NCBI GenBank assembly: GCA_000149265.1
Contig: CH003106.1
Span: 1,035,518-1,099,517, forward strand
Source: Ciona savignyi
Lineage: Eukaryota; Chordata; Ascidiacea; Phlebobranchia; Cionidae
Direction: 5' to 3'
Length of the DNA stretch: 64,000 nucleotides
Both the position numbers and the translations under genes were made by a program. This document shows positions 15,401 to 28,136 of the stretch, piece after piece. The notes beneath the pieces were generated by a model. The model was not told the DNA's origin and did no database searches. It was given only the letters and a program-made list of their open reading frames with translations. The stretch's first letter is position 1. Each line of letters starts with the position of its first letter.

Positions 15401-18400
15401 TTAATCTACAGGAATCTTCTGCCTTGTCTAATGCCCATATACTCAGCTGAACTCAGTTTCGCGACCATACGTAATCGATAGAATTAAATATATTTTTTCT
15501 AAACTTTCTATTACGAACTCCGAGTCCATAGACCTTCAGTTTATCGTGTTCGTGTTTTGATTGTGTGTCCGTATTTGCTGTAATGATATGCCTGATAAAA
15601 ATATAAACTGCAGAATTAATGGATGTTTTCTTTTCTGTTGAGGCAATGATTATAGGTTTGCGGTCACATCTGTCATTTACATCTGTTTTATTTCTTTCAA
15701 CCTTTCACATGACTTCCTATAGTGGGCAATAAAAACCAAGGAACAGTAGGAACTGGAGACTAAAATTACCCTTACAACCATTAACTGTAACCCCTGCACT
15801 AAAAACACACATCCTTTACTGAAACGCCAGCCATAACTCTTAACATTAACATATATACCTTTACTGAAACCCCAGCAAACACTATGGTTACGTGAGCAGT
15901 TGCCCTACCGTTTCTTCTTTTAGTTTTTCACATTCTGGACACCTGTTCACACATAGCATTGACGTAGCTTGTATGTAAATACTCATGTTTTTACAATTGC
16001 TGACTGCCTAGTGAAACATGTCATCCGATGCGACATTACACGTTGATAACGACTGCAGTGTATGTTTCTCGGTGAAACATAAGTCTCCCTTTTACGCCAG
16101 TTGTACTAGATACCACAAAGAGAACGGGGCGGAGAGTTACCTGGCGGCAATTTTATCCTTCCGTGCTAGCAAGTGGAGGAAATTTGTGGGTTTGGTCGCT
16201 TTGTTTTGCGCTAGACTGCCGTCTGTGTCTGTCATGAACAGTAGAGCATCGTAAGAGCTACTTACGCGTTCTTGTATTGTCTCCAGGAATTGATTGGAGA
16301 CCTAATCTAGCGCAGGTCTAGTTTTGGATTGATTTTTTTACTCAACGAAATTTGCAGATTTCAGTTGATTTTGTTTTGTCAAATAGATGAATAGAATAAG
16401 TTATTAATTGAACAGTATTTTGTATTGACGGTTTAAAATATTAAATTATTAATTGCGTCTTTTGTACAATAACTACAATATTTTGATAACTGGTAATTAT
16501 TTACCGTAAATCTAAGCCATTAAAAGGCAAAATAAGAATCTCGTAATAAAACTGGCTACTCCTGTTTATTATTGTGTTGGGCAAACTTAAGGCAGTGGTT
16601 GAACGAAAAAGGAGGAAAATAGAGAATCTGCACACTTATATGACGATTAGAGGGTTGAATTTAGTGTAAGGGTTGGGGGTTGCGTTACGGTTTGTTCTGG
16701 ACATGTTGACGTCGCCTTTCAGGCGAAAGGTCGTAGGGTCAAAACCCAAAGAAGTAATTAGCGGTTTGTTGAACAATAAATAACCGGTGGAAAATCTGTA
16801 GCTAAAGTAATCAACCGCAGCCCAAACTCCCCACCCTGCTCCTGGGGAAAACTAAGAGGAAAAGATGGAAGACGAAAGTAGGGAAACTGCACAACAAAAT
16901 AAACATTATGACATTTAGGATTGGTGTTTGGGCTGAGGTTGAATTTAGGGTTAGTTTTGGGTTTAAGATTAGTGTTTGGGGCAGAATGTCGATCCTCCGA
17001 TCTTTCCCTCCATTAAGTGTTGTCGTTATAACAAGCGTACACGGCAGATTACCACACGACCACAACGAGGTTACGGCAGTTACTACAGTGTGTTGTATAT
17101 GGAGTTCATTCAATAGTTTTTGTGTAAACAATTCATTGATTTGGTTCACGCGGCGTTTACGCATAAAGAGTTCATGAACCTTTAACTTTGCAACACCGAA
17201 ACGTGATGCTAGTTATACGTGCAATTTTAATACAAAATCAAATTTCGGTACTTTCACTAAAATAAAAAAAACGGTTTTCGCAGTTTCCAATGAAATCAAA
17301 AACTTAATCAAATATTCGAATTCAGGTCGTTTTAATGCGGAGATGATTGGAATTTTAAAATTTTATGAAAGGTGAGATTTTAAATTGACGCGGATACTTT
17401 GAACGCTAGAGAACTTACCTTTACTTTGTAGTAGTGGATTCCATACGCTGGTAGTGCTTCTATCGTGGTGAGGTAACTATAAAGAGTGGTATAGAATATA
17501 GGTAGTTTTTATATGAGCGCAATCCTGAGACACTTTTATTCAAATCCACACCATTCCCCGTGTATAGTAGGTTATACAGAATATTTATAATTTATGTTTG
17601 TGAATGAGAAAACGAAATGGCTTTATTAAAGATTACTTTGTGCCAACTGTCAGGTTAATGGAGCTATTGCAGTGTGTTGTGTATTATTGAAGAAGTTCTT
17701 TCAGTTTGAGTAGATTCCACTAAACCACTGGGTTCAGGCGATGGCGGATAAGTTCTTTGCGCAAGGACAGAGTCGACTAGCTGGCGACCGATTTCGAACA
17801 ATTAACTGAAAGGTGACGCACTAACCCACCAAGCTATTCGGCGAGACAGGGCCAGATGATAATAAATATACGCGACTTTCGCGTTGTAAGTTTAAAATCT
17901 TCCCTTAATACTTTTCTTCGCCAGATGCAATACATTACACAACGCAAACTAATATACTACAACGTGGTTACGTGGTTGCAAATTTACCTTATTATTGCTT
18001 TTCCTTTGGTGCACCCTTTTAATCCTTTATAAAGTTCCAAAACAGCTTTCTCACTGAAGAAGAAAAGCGGATGTTAATTGCACCGGTGCTGCGTCTACAT
18101 GCGTGACTCAGGCCATGACGTTACGTCATAAATATGTATTATACATATAACACATGTAAAACAAACGAAACAGGATGTAAATACAAAGTAAAGTAGGGAA
18201 AGTACAGCCTTCATGCACTGTTTTCTTTACGTCGTAATTCGTACTAAACCAATGTCGAGCTATATAGCATTCCGAAATTCGTCGAAACTGGACACTAGCT
18301 AGTCGGTTGTGTCCTTGGGCAAGCCACTAAACAGACATAGCCTAAACTCTGATGTGGAATGACGGGTTCTACCCTATTAAAGGAACATCTGAACCATACA

Positions 18401-21400
18401 CGACACATTGCAATAGCTCCGGTAACCGACGGTAGGCGCGAGGTGATCTGACGATTGCCCGTGTTTTAACGAACCTTGTTTTTTTCATTTACGAGAATAA
18501 AAATGAATATCCCATTCTTTCCTATCGTATTTGGCTAACTACGTAATATGTATAATTCCATTTGAATAAGAAATTAAAATGCCTGAAATGGTAATAAAAA
18601 AAAATTGGGTTCGTTATTTTAGTTTAAACATTTCGTTTAGCAGATTTTGAATTATACTTAAACTAAATTACATAGTTCTGGTTGTGGCGCTTTACAAACA
18701 AACCTTAAAGTTGAATGAATTATTGAAGTGGGCAACAAGATTAAAATCGAGTAAACATTGGCTTTTAACCTTCAGTAGCAAATTCCATAACCGGTACGTT
18801 CTTATCAAGGCTTTTGGTGTATCTTGCATTAAATTATTTGTTGTATTTTTCATTTGTTTGTTTTTCACATGTTTTTATGGTGCTAAATACATTAAATTGA
18901 AATGAAATTGAGTAACCCGGGCTCGTTGCAGAAAACTATTTTTACATAGCATTTAAAGCGGATCTATATTAATATTTCGCGGTAGTAATTAACAGTACGC
19001 ACTGAAATTTTCGTTTCAGAACACGTTTAAGATTTAACTGTAATATAACGTAATACATACCATTTCTCTGTAGGTAAATCGCGAAGGGCTTTATTTGGAA
19101 GTACTGGAGCTTTCTTTAATTGAGACAAAGCAGTATCATCGCTGCAATTTTTAAAAGATTAAACAGAAATTTACACAATTTGCACCAGCGACTTTATTTG
19201 AAATTATTAATATAAAACATATTTATGAACATGAATGAACGACAAATTGTGTCTGTATAATGATGTAGTAAAACAAGGGTAGGCAACTTTCGGCAGGTCA
19301 AATGTGGTCCTTGGTGGGCCGGATTATTACATGAATATCATTTAATATCTTAATTACAGGGTATGGTTAGATACAGTCTGTGGGCTGGTCAAAATCCCTT
19401 CACGGGCTGGACCCGGCCCATATGTTACCCATGCCTGTATTAAAACCACTTACTCGACGTAGTCTCCACAGGTAGTCTGTAAAACAAAACGTGAGCTTTA
19501 AACCTTCTTTTTAATTGCTGTAACAGTAATTAAACAATTAATATTGAAGCGACAGAATAGAGAGGAGTTAAAAAGGGGTTTATTCTAATGGCTTTAAGCA
19601 TATTGCTAAGGATATAAAGTGTTACAAATTTAAATATTTTTATTCAGTGATATATAAAAATAGGTTGATAAACCATAGTAATCAGGCTTTAAAGTTTACC
19701 AGGCTAAATTCCGAAACCCTGATGGCGGTATAGGCATATAATACAACAACATGATTTGCGGTATATGCATTAACCATTCGGCCACACGTCCGTGCCATTC
19801 TATTAATATTATTGTTTTTTTTAGCCGGGCTTAGTTGCGTTCCCATGATGGGCTCGTCACTCAGTCCGTTTATTATATATCGAATCGGTATACGAATCGG
19901 TCGCGTTAACCATTTGGCCACACGGCCGTGTCATTCTATTAACACAACAACATAAACCGACTTGACCCCTTATCCCCACCAAGCGACTGAGATAAAAATA
20001 AATCGATCGCCTGTCATAACGACAACGTGTGAAGGTCGTTAACTACTACGTCACTTTACTACGTCACTTCACGTCACTTTACTACGTCATTTTGCTTACC
20101 TGTAATGCGTATGCGGCCAAACGAAATGCGGTATCATTATCGACTTCAAGTTGACCCTAAAGTGCAAATGACAGTTTTAAAATCATTACTGCATAGGTGT
20201 TAAGCAAACGGCACTGGAGATATTTTTGGAGTTTTTGTCGTACCCTTTCATTTATAACCAAGATTTCAGTCCACAGTCGCATTATTCCCCAATTTTCTTA
20301 ATTTGTTAACATCAACATTTTTTTTGAATTCTTTTTTTGGAGTGCTGCGACATTTTAGAATTCTGCTGCCTATCAACAACTAATAAGTAATAACCAACAT
20401 AGGCATGGTCAGTCTTTGTAAATAACAGAAAAAGTCGACAGCACCGACAAGTCAGAAAACAATTTCTGCTATTGTAGCATTATTTTCATTCCGTGGGGAG
20501 ACGATCAACGGGCAATATCGTTGGATAAAGGTCTTAGATACGCAGATCCCTTTATCAGGGCTACTGTACAATGTATAGACACGGAATCGAGTAAATAATG
20601 ACCTTGTACACGAGTGATTTCACATGGAGAAAGTAAAGTTCAGTGGTGGTGACATATTTCAGCAGTTTTACGCTTTCGACGAAGAATCTGGAAGAAAATG
20701 AGTAAACATTTTCGCTTAGGTTTGGCGGTCGCGTCCGCTATATTTATTTAATTATATTCCTTTTTAAATGACGTGTTTTAACAACTGTTTGTTTTGCAGT
20801 CTTTTCCTGTTCCTGTGCCGTGATTTGATTCATTTGATATTTTTAAATACAGGGGCAAAAAAATAGATTAACTAAAACAAATCTAAAAGACATTAAGCGA
20901 GTTGTCAGATGTACTTTAACAAAGGTAGGTTGTATGTTCATCTATGTGAATGGGAAAACGCAATGTCAGTTATTGTTATCACATGAGCAATTGTCAGATT
21001 TCCTTGCGTCCACTGTCGAGTTACCGGATTGTAGTGTGTTGAACCGAGGTATAATTAAGAAATTTCTTTGTTTTTCGTACTACACAATAATCCACTGAGT
21101 TCCGGCTGTGTACGATAAGTGACTTGCCCAAGGACACAACCGTCAGCTAGCTTATTATATGTTGTTATTTGGATTTTAAAATGATTTAACTTCACTGGCA
21201 AACAGGACCAGGTTTGGGATCAAATTAGGTACCTGTAAGGCTAACAAAGCCAACGCAAAACTTAATAAAACACTCACTTTACGGCGAAGAGCAGATCAAT
21301 TCGGGACGTTGATTTTTTTAGAACATCTTGATCCAAAACTCGTTTGTCATTTTGCAACCAGGAATAGTGTCCTCTGGCATGAAGACAAGTGATTAGAATC

Positions 21401-22268
21401 AAGTTTTGAGATTATTATAAAATGTTAGAAAAAGGTAAAAAAGTTTATTTAAAAAAGTGAAAAAATAATGTAAAAAAACGGAAACTACATCGTTAAATAA
21501 GTAAAATAAATAACAGACTAATCTCAGCCCATATGAAACCCGGAGCCTTGATTTAGTGAACATTTTGTTTCCTTTTTCACTTCGGGCAGTTTCATGCGCG
21601 GAAATAAACACTCACCCCTCGCTTTTGTAGGCGATTCCAAAATACTCCTTTTCTCGTAGCTTGAAGTGGTCGGCGACAATGTCCAATAAATCTCGGCCAA
21701 GTAGCTTCGGCTGTGGACGTTACGATAGTACTTTAAATAGATTTCCACTACAAATAGTAAGCGACTAGATAAATCGCTTAGAAAAGTCGAAAATGACGAG
21801 GTCGGACATTATCGACGTAACAAACCAATTGTGACTCACGATTGACGAATACAGGATTTCACCACACTATGACTCGTCATAAGGCGTTTGCTACTTCACT
21901 TCAACGCCGTGACAATATCAACAAGCATTGAGCAAGTGACGAATTTGCGTAAAGGCTATATACCAAATGGCGGGGTGTTTATTCTTATAACAAAATTAAA
22001 TAACGCGCTTTTCTGGTAATTTGTGCCTTTATCGGGTTTATTTTTACTAATTAACCTCGTTTGAGTAGGGTAGAGGAAAAAGTAGGTAAACCTCGCGACT
22101 TGAACTTGTTGGGGACGCACTCTGCAATAATTAAGGACCTTTTCCCTCTGACGTGCGCAGATTCCCCACAAAAGAAAGCTAGAAAGAGAAAAGTAACTTC
22201 ACCTGCACGTTCAGCTCCAGTTTCCTTTCATTGGGAAGGTATATGCAACATTTTCTAGCGTCGGCCAT
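408..22268 (-). CDS. FRMD4: FRMD4A/B-like FERM domain protein, 18 coding exons, 3' end beyond window
   Basis: Scaffold of the FRMD4A/B (GRSP1) type; vertebrate relatives bind cytohesins and act at epithelial junctions. Coding exons in transcript order: 22203-22268, 21616-21710, 21278-21373, 20603-20687, 20100-20156, 19454-19476, 19061-19141, 17988-18053, 17419-17476, 12924-13010, 9064-9297, 6928-7069, 5766-5902, 4903-5028, 3600-3824, 1665-1827, 974-1145, 408-584. Every junction is GT-AG and all phases agree, giving 696 codons plus 2 nt. The start ATG (MADARKCCIY) has an in-frame TGA 15 codons upstream. The FERM domain covers about residues 5-316, with family signatures LLGRDLLDIVADHF, EKEYFGIAY, WWIGLSHKGI, WRQLENLYFREKKFS and SLIKSIWIMAIDQHHFYLER. 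Residues about 370-545 match the conserved helical FRMD4 region (QELKQLCLREA, DLIGKLPQEY, KKRIGAEFK, AAKKLASDPN, LKSYKKTMEKLQ). A Ser/Pro-rich tail follows. Exon 18 ends on a donor, so the gene continues past the left edge. FRMD4A and FRMD4B cannot be told apart, as expected if this lineage split before the vertebrate duplication. Confidence 0.93.
1529..1620. repeat. Three-copy tandem repeat of about 28 bp in FRMD4 intron
   Basis: The unit aataacactccaaaataatt plus about nine bases occurs twice in perfect form and once degenerate. It lies 45 bp beyond the 5' splice donor of FRMD4 exon 16. Confidence 0.85.
4083..4243. mobile_element. hAT-like short non-autonomous element, degenerate
   Basis: The left end CAGGAGTGGGCACACTTTTT and the right end AGTTTGCCAATGTCTG form imperfect terminal inverted repeats of the CAGnnnTGGGCAA type common in hAT elements. 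The left half matches the sequence starting at 42573. Target-site duplications are not clear. Confidence 0.5.
7150..7290. repeat. AT-rich degenerate short repeat block
   Basis: Variants of aactgatatatttg and aatgaaataattgaa recur within an FRMD4 intron. There is no coding potential. Confidence 0.5.
10035..10230. repeat. Family C dispersed repeat (GAGGGAAAGAGGGAA type)
   Basis: The block begins with a gggagggaaagaggg motif, continues through ctaaccctaaccccagaacc and ends in a T-rich cttttcctctctgtaggc. The same order of motifs, in either orientation, recurs near 14610, 15715, 16590, 24030, 26995, 32770, 36575 and 60550. Its origin is unknown; the purine-rich start and pyrimidine-rich end suggest degenerate inverted ends. 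Confidence 0.55.
14610..14905. repeat. Family C dispersed repeat
   Basis: It starts with cactcaaaggagggaaagag and ends with ctttcctccttttagttttcc, so the two ends are near complements. The interior is rich in accccagc and aaccctcta motifs. It sits in the 3.9-kb intron between FRMD4 exons 9 and 10 (as numbered in the gene entry, 17419-17476 and 12924-13010). Confidence 0.55.
15715..15930. repeat. Family C dispersed repeat, diverged
   Basis: It contains taactgtaacccctgcac and gaaaccccagcaaacact and ends with accgtttcttcttttag. It is a diverged member of the same family as 14610-14905. Confidence 0.4.
16590..17040. repeat. Two adjacent family C repeat copies
   Basis: Two GGTTAG-rich segments follow one another: gggttgaatttagtgtaagg, then gaatttagggttagttttgg. 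The second is bounded by ggggaaaactaagaggaaaa and gatctttccctccattaagt. Confidence 0.5.
17588..17850 (-). mobile_element. Family B tRNA-derived SINE
   Basis: It carries the family landmarks in order: gtgaatgagaaaacg, gagctattgcagtgtgttgt, cactgggttcaggcgatgg and a diverged form of the cttgcccaaggacac motif. Read on the minus strand, the tRNA-like head comes first. It lies 112 bp upstream of FRMD4 exon 9, within the intron. Confidence 0.7.
18275..18525 (+). mobile_element. Family B tRNA-derived SINE
   Basis: This copy is in forward orientation: cgaaactggacactagctag (box-B region), gttgtgtccttgggcaag, gggttctaccctattaaagg, then gatctgacgattgcccgtg. It ends in the family's aatgaatatccc tail. 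Confidence 0.75.
19274..19437. mobile_element. hAT-like MITE
   Basis: The ends are CAAGGGTAGGCAAC and GTTACCCATGCCTG. Flanking 8-bp target-site duplications are TAGTAAAA (19266-19273) and TATTAAAA (19438-19445), 7 of 8 identical. The interior (gtgggccggattattacatg) matches the element at 41486-41629. It lies between FRMD4 exons 6 and 7. Confidence 0.75.
19700..19795 (-). mobile_element. Family A tRNA-derived SINE, degenerate
   Basis: On the minus strand the head reads like the family (gaatggttaatgcatatacc), and the box-B side (ttcggaatttagcctgg) is decayed. It is next to a better copy at 19815-19935. Confidence 0.5.
19815..19935 (-). mobile_element. Family A tRNA-derived SINE
   Basis: Minus-strand reading gives ggccgtgtggccaaatggtt, a box-A-like start, then aacgcgaccgattcgtatac, and about 60 bp later gcccatcatggga. 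The box-B TTCGAA core is mutated in this copy. Confidence 0.75.
20935..21160 (-). mobile_element. Family B tRNA-derived SINE
   Basis: Landmarks tgtgaatgggaaaacgcaat, accggattgtagtgtgttg and gtgacttgcccaaggacaca appear in family order. The tRNA-like head is missing or diverged. Confidence 0.7.
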
Positions 22269-22639
22269 TGCTTGGCTTGATGGTGCTTGGTAACTCGAAA
22301 CTCGAGGTTGTCAATTCCCACAGCCGCATGCTACTTGGGCTTCAAGTAATTCGGCTCTCAGTTTTAAAACCGTGTAACTCTTTGCTTCTTACGGTGTGTT
22401 TTCTTTGCTTGTGATGTAGCTGTGTAGCATTAGACGCGAGTTTCACACCTATAAGCCGAATAATTTCGCAGCGTATCCTGTAATAAAATAAGCTCTCAGA
22501 TATAAAAGTTGTAAGTTTTATCCAAATAAATCTTTTTTTCTCTTAAATGTTGACGTGTTCAATAACACCGACACTGCTAACGAGCATTAAAGCTAAACTG
22601 TCGTCTCTGGTAGTATATGACCAGTTTTGTACCTTATCA

Positions 22640-22910
22640 CATTTTACCGTTTTTTTTTACTTTTCATTACTAATAGTGTATGTCCCGTTTCTACCGTATT
22701 ATGTTTTAGGTTTTACCGTTCTTTATTTTTCATTTCTAAACTTACTACTTGCCTCTTAAGTTTGCTTGGTAGTAGATATTTAGTTTCTACTTTATTACGT
22801 TTTGCAGTTATCTACTTTTCATTCCTAATAGTCTATTATCTAGCTTTTGCCATATTGCGTTATACCTTCTACTTTTTGTTTCTAAACTTACTACTTGCCT
22901 CTTAGCTCCT
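22640..22910. repeat. Degenerate T-rich tandem repeat
   Basis: The phrase tctaaacttactacttgcct occurs twice about 165 bp apart. Variants of cttttcattactaatagt and taccgtattatgtttt fill the space between, suggesting old tandem units of roughly 80-85 bp. The open frames here are by-products of the pyrimidine bias. Confidence 0.6.
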
Positions 22911-24029
22911 TTACTGGACTGAAACGAATCAACTAAAACTCGGAACCAAGAATTATAAACTTTTGAATAGTTACGAGATAAGACATCGACGGGCGATAAT
23001 CAACTTAGGCGGAAAGTCACAATGAAAAGTGTTCGCTGACAGAAGAAATCTCGAAAGCACTCGACGACGCACGCTAACGAAAAAGGTTCGAATTTAGAAC
23101 TCAGATTTAATTAATTAGCAGCCGGAATACTGTTGAACTGACTGACCTTAATTCGGCGGTCGGAGAATTCTACGAAACAATGCATAGCAGTGAACGAATC
23201 TAGTATAATGCATTCCATATATTAAGCATGTAAACGCTATTACATCAATTTATTATCCTATATCGTTACCAGTATCGACTACTATACTAATTCTTTGTTT
23301 ATGTACACACTCTCCAGGAAACCTATTATTAATCACTGCTCGAAAACAACTTATATCCAGTGCGATCGGTCTTTAAAGAATTAATGCAACCAACAGAAAC
23401 TTACAGCAACTATACGGTTATGCTGTTTCATTGTCAGGGAAAGTTCGTGTGAACAAACTAGCCGACAATCAATAGGTTGTTTGATTTCTCCTGCCCGACG
23501 TACTTTGCGCTATTCTTACTCAGGGTAAACACAAATTGATGATTAACAGCAAATATGAGAAGGCCTAACTTTTCATGTCTTTGCGCAACTGTCTAACCAG
23601 TTAGGATAACGTGAAAGTAAAGTCTGTCCTGATTACGAACATGAATATTTCGTACATTTTTGTGGTATGTGCCGCCTTGTATTTTCTGTATTGTACCACG
23701 AAAAAAAGTCTATTAAAACCTAAGCGAAAACGTTGTGATTTGTTAATCCTATATCAAAATTACTAACTAACAAGCCAAATAACATAAAAAACACCTCATT
23801 AAATCCTTTGATGTCTGGTAAATAATAAAATATTCAAATTGCAGGATAGTGAACATTACGCACTAAACGCGACGTCTATAAACGGCAGTCTAACCTTCGC
23901 GTTTGGAATTGTTTTTCACTGAGGCATGCCTTTAATACAATAACCACCGAAGGTCGGACAATGGGCGTGTATTGGTGTACAGTATACTAAATTTTCATCG
24001 GAGTGCATTGTACTTTGCTCTAATGCCTA

Positions 24030-24295
24030 TGTTTATACAACGCGAAAAGGAGGAAAGTTGAACAATAAGTAATCAAGGAAACTTTGTAGTTAGTGTGATT
24101 AACCCCAGCCCAAACTTTCCACCCTCAATTCTAGGGAAAACTAAAAGGAGGTTATGAGGGAAGAGGGGAAACTACACACTAAAATAAAGATGATGCCGTT
24201 ATAGTTAAAGTGTTAGGAATGGGGATGGGGTTAGTTCTGGGGTTAAGATTACTGTTTAAACCTGGGTTAGAATTTCCAAAGTTTTAGTATATTAG
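24030..24295. repeat. Family C dispersed repeat
   Basis: The order is ggaaactttgtagttagtgt, cagcccaaactttccaccct, gggaaaactaaaaggaggtt, then gttagttctggggttaagat. It matches the 16800-17000 copy closely. Confidence 0.6.
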
Positions 24296-24424
24296 GTTAA
24301 GGAGTCTGCAAGATAGATAGAAATCCAACATAAAGCTGAATAGAAATGGATTATTTTTATTAGGAATTTGAAGCATGGGGTAGTGGACTGTGTGTCTACT
24401 GTAAAGTGCCATTAATTTAGGTTC

Positions 24425-24510
24425 TTATAAATTATAAGATTATAAGTTATAATTAATATCAGTATTAAATTATAGAATTATAAGTTATAATTAATATCAG
24501 TATTAAGTGT
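24425..24510. repeat. Tandem duplication of an about 42-bp AT-rich unit
   Basis: The phrase ttataattaatatcagtatt occurs twice in succession, each preceded by a variant of attataagattataag. Confidence 0.75.
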
Positions 24511-25404
24511 TAAAATAAAGCATTTTTTTAAATCTTTTGTTTTGGGGTTTTGTTCTTTTGTTAATCAAATGGGATAAACCAACATAAAACAAAAATTATC
24601 TTGTCGGTAATTACCAGTGGCTACCTGAATAGCTGCTTTTGTATTATGGATCCATATAATTTCTATTAGAACATATATATTTATCTATCACAACATAGAA
24701 ATTACTAACCAGACGCACTGAAATAATTGTCCATTAGTGTAAATTTAAGGTTGATACAATTCCACATATGATTTAACATTGTCTTAAAAAATTAGAATGC
24801 GCAATTGTGTCGCTTACCGACTTGTATTTAAAAAACTAGTTTCGGTTTTATTAATATTGTCAGTTGTATATTTTATGTTGTTGTACAAAGAATTACTGTT
24901 TTTTTGAATACACATTGAAGATACACAACATGACATTTCTGATAGTTTTACAGACAATGTTAATTATATACATCAAAACACAATTCTGGTACTAAGCAAG
25001 TGAAGTAGGCTATCCAAGAAAAGGAAAATTTAAAATGAATTATCCAAATTAAGAAAATCTACATTTTGAGAATTTCATCTGTGAATTTTAATTAATCTGA
25101 AAAAGCTTAGCTGATCTAAATGCAATTGATGTACATGTACTCCTTTATGGACATTATGGTCAATATGGTGTATTACCATTTTGATATATGGTGCACTAAA
25201 ATCACATAATCTTGACTTCATTGCTGTATATACAAATACTAGAGCGAAGGAAATTAAAATGCAACAGTTGGTGATACAAATGTCTATACTGGTAAATGCT
25301 TTAAACAGCACCTGATTGCCTTTATGAATATGTTTAACTAAAATCTTTAAAAATCAAAATCCCTTAAAATGGATATTGCTTTGTAGTAAAGTTTTATTCA
25401 TTTT

Positions 25405-25625
25405 TATGATAGGATATTCATATTTATCACCGTGAGTGGGAAAACCAATTATCTTGCGCCCACCATCGGGTTACCGAAGCTAGTAGAACCCAATAATTCA
25501 TTGGGTTCAGGCAATTTCGGTTAAGTGCTTTGCCCAAGGACAATCGACTCGCCAGAGACCAGTTTTGAAGCTGCCACCCTATGGCTGAAAGGCAATGCAC
25601 TAAACCACCAGACTAATCGGTCGGA
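25405..25625 (-). mobile_element. Family B tRNA-derived SINE
   Basis: This is a good copy: gataggatattcatatttat, cttgcgcccaccatcgggtt, gtgctttgcccaaggacaat, then gaaaggcaatgcactaaacc and a closing gactaatcggtcgg. Read from the minus strand it starts with the tRNA-like head. Confidence 0.8.
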
Positions 25626-26994
25626 TAAACTTGCTGCAAGAACAAATAGCAGCAGTGACACAAAAATAGGAAAACATGACAAAATGAAGAGTAGTTAAAA
25701 CACTTCAACAAAAAATAAAATTATTTGAAATATATAGCGGATACAGTATCCAAATCCAGGCAAAATAACAACACAAAACTTTTTTTATTTTAGATAACAT
25801 AAATGAATCAACATCAAATATCAATTGTACAGTTTATGGGCTAGTGACTAATTCTGTTTGGTAGGCCTATGGTTTATATACCTACATATCAGTTACCCAG
25901 GTAAATACTAATAAAGAGCGAGTTAACTGTTCTGTTATGCACATTTTAAACAACACAAAATAAAACATTTTTATGATCAACAGACGGCTTGACTAATCGA
26001 ATAGAGCTCAGTAGTACTTCCCTTTGCAATTAGTGTATGTCACTACAATGCCTGATATACTATACAACATGAGGGTATATACGGTGTAGTAGACCAGTAC
26101 CATACCATCAATTTTTATTTTAAATATCCTATTTGAATGACCATGTCATAAGATTGGTAAAGACTAGTTTTTATTTGAAAAACTGAAATAACACATATGT
26201 GATTAGAGTATTCTCCATATTTTAGAATCATGAATTTATACCAACCACCACACATTCAGCATTTAGATATGTACAGATATGCGCCAATTTAGAGAGAGTT
26301 TGTCAAGTTAACGTTAAACTTGTCATCAAAATTAATCACTTCCCAACAGGATCTTATACAAGTGACGTCACCAAATACTAAGGAAATGCAATCATAAAGT
26401 TGTAACGCAAAATAATAACACAAATATCCTATCTTAGGTGTATTTTTTTGCTATTTTATACTGTAACAAAGGAGAAAAAATGTACTAACTAACTTATTAA
26501 ATGGCTTCTAGTGACATTCTCGGCATAATCATAAAGTTGCTTTTTTGTCATAAGACTAATGTCTTTATAATATTAAGTTATATTTTAGAAACAAATCCGC
26601 AGCTATAAGATATATGTTACAGCATAAGAACAGTGTTGTCGGAGCTACGAACTGTTTTTCGCTTTTGAGTCCTAAATAAAATTGGGAGACTAGATACTAT
26701 ATTTTATGTATTAGTATCCTTTTTACAATTATTTGTTTGGTATTTAAAAGGTTGTACATTAAGCATTTAAAAATGCCTCAATTTTTTGACTAAGAACATT
26801 AACATGCCATTGATTAATCAGTTTAACCTAAATATGAGACGTTTAAGATTATTTAAAAAGCCTAATGGTATATGGTATATAAGTGGACAACCATTGGCAT
26901 TAAAGATTAAACTGTCTGTGGTACTAGTAATATACAAACCTTTTCTTCAATACACGCCTTTTCTTATTTGGTTTAATAACAAAAGAGCACAACA

Positions 26995-27165
26995 CTAAAC
27001 GTAGGAAAACTGCTCATTAAAACAATGGAAAATAATACTTACACTCGCCTAAACACTAATCTTAACCCCAGAACTAACCTTAACTGTAATTCGGACTAAC
27101 ATTTACCCTAAAGTCCTAATCTTCATTCTACTGTGCAGTTTTCCTCTTTCACTCTTTTGCTTCTA
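26995..27165. repeat. Family C dispersed repeat
   Basis: It reads ctaaacactaatcttaaccc, then cagaactaaccttaactg, and ends in gcagttttcctctttcactc, the reverse orientation relative to 24030. Confidence 0.55.
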
Positions 27166-27792
27166 AGCAGAGTTGTAGTTAGCTGAAGTACTGTAGTTAG
27201 CTCTTTACAATGCTACGTAGCTGATGTTTAATCTAAAAATCCACATCACTGATAATCTTATAACGACAAGACTTGAGCTTGTGTTCGATAACAACACGGG
27301 TAAATCTACTTTACTAAGAAACGAATTCTTCAGACAACGAATATAAACAATATCCCACGAACGGTCGCTGGCTCCAACTGTTCGTACAAAGTTAATGCTC
27401 TCTATCTCCATAAGCCGAAATAACAGTGTAAAATCCTTCTTCAGTAGGTGGCGCTATAAGATAAATATTTCAAAATTAATTATGCAGTTTTTTGATTACT
27501 TTTAAATTGGATTGTCTGTTATGATAAAATCAAATTATAGGCATTGCACTCATGTAAGATGGAATTGAATAATCATGTTTATCCCGTGAAATGTAAAATC
27601 CAAGGGGCATTATCACAATGGTAATTGACAAATTACGCCGTGAAAACGTACATAATGTCCTCAAACGAGTAACCGCCAGGTTACCGGAGATATTGCACTT
27701 TATGGTACATGATTGATATGTTTTTTTTAATTCAGTAGAATGCATAAGTCCACTGGATTCGGACGATATCCGATAAATGTATTATTTTTTTT

Positions 27793-27905
27793 ACCTGGTT
27801 TAGTTTCGAACCTATCATGGGTTCGTTTCTAAGACGTTTTTTTGTATATATTTCGGTATGTGTATCGGCCGCGTTAACCGTTTAAACACGAGGCTCCACA
27901 TAAGT
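27793..27905 (-). mobile_element. Family A tRNA-derived SINE
   Basis: Forward text tagtttcgaacctatcatgg is the reverse complement of the box-B region, and gtgtatcggccgcgttaacc is that of the box-A side. The 5' extremity is decayed. Confidence 0.7.
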
Positions 27906-28136
27906 GCCTTAAATGACACAAGCGATCAGCTAGCGACTATATTCATACCAGAAACCCTACAGCCAAACGGCGGCACACTAGCATATAAAACGATTCAGTC
28001 GGACCAATGTGGGTCTGTCTGACGATTATTGTCAAAAATTTACGATAACCTATCTATACAATTTCCGATTTCAAATTTTCTTTTAAAGTTCCCAACATGG
28101 TCACATCATAAATCTTAAAACGAAATAAGATATAGT

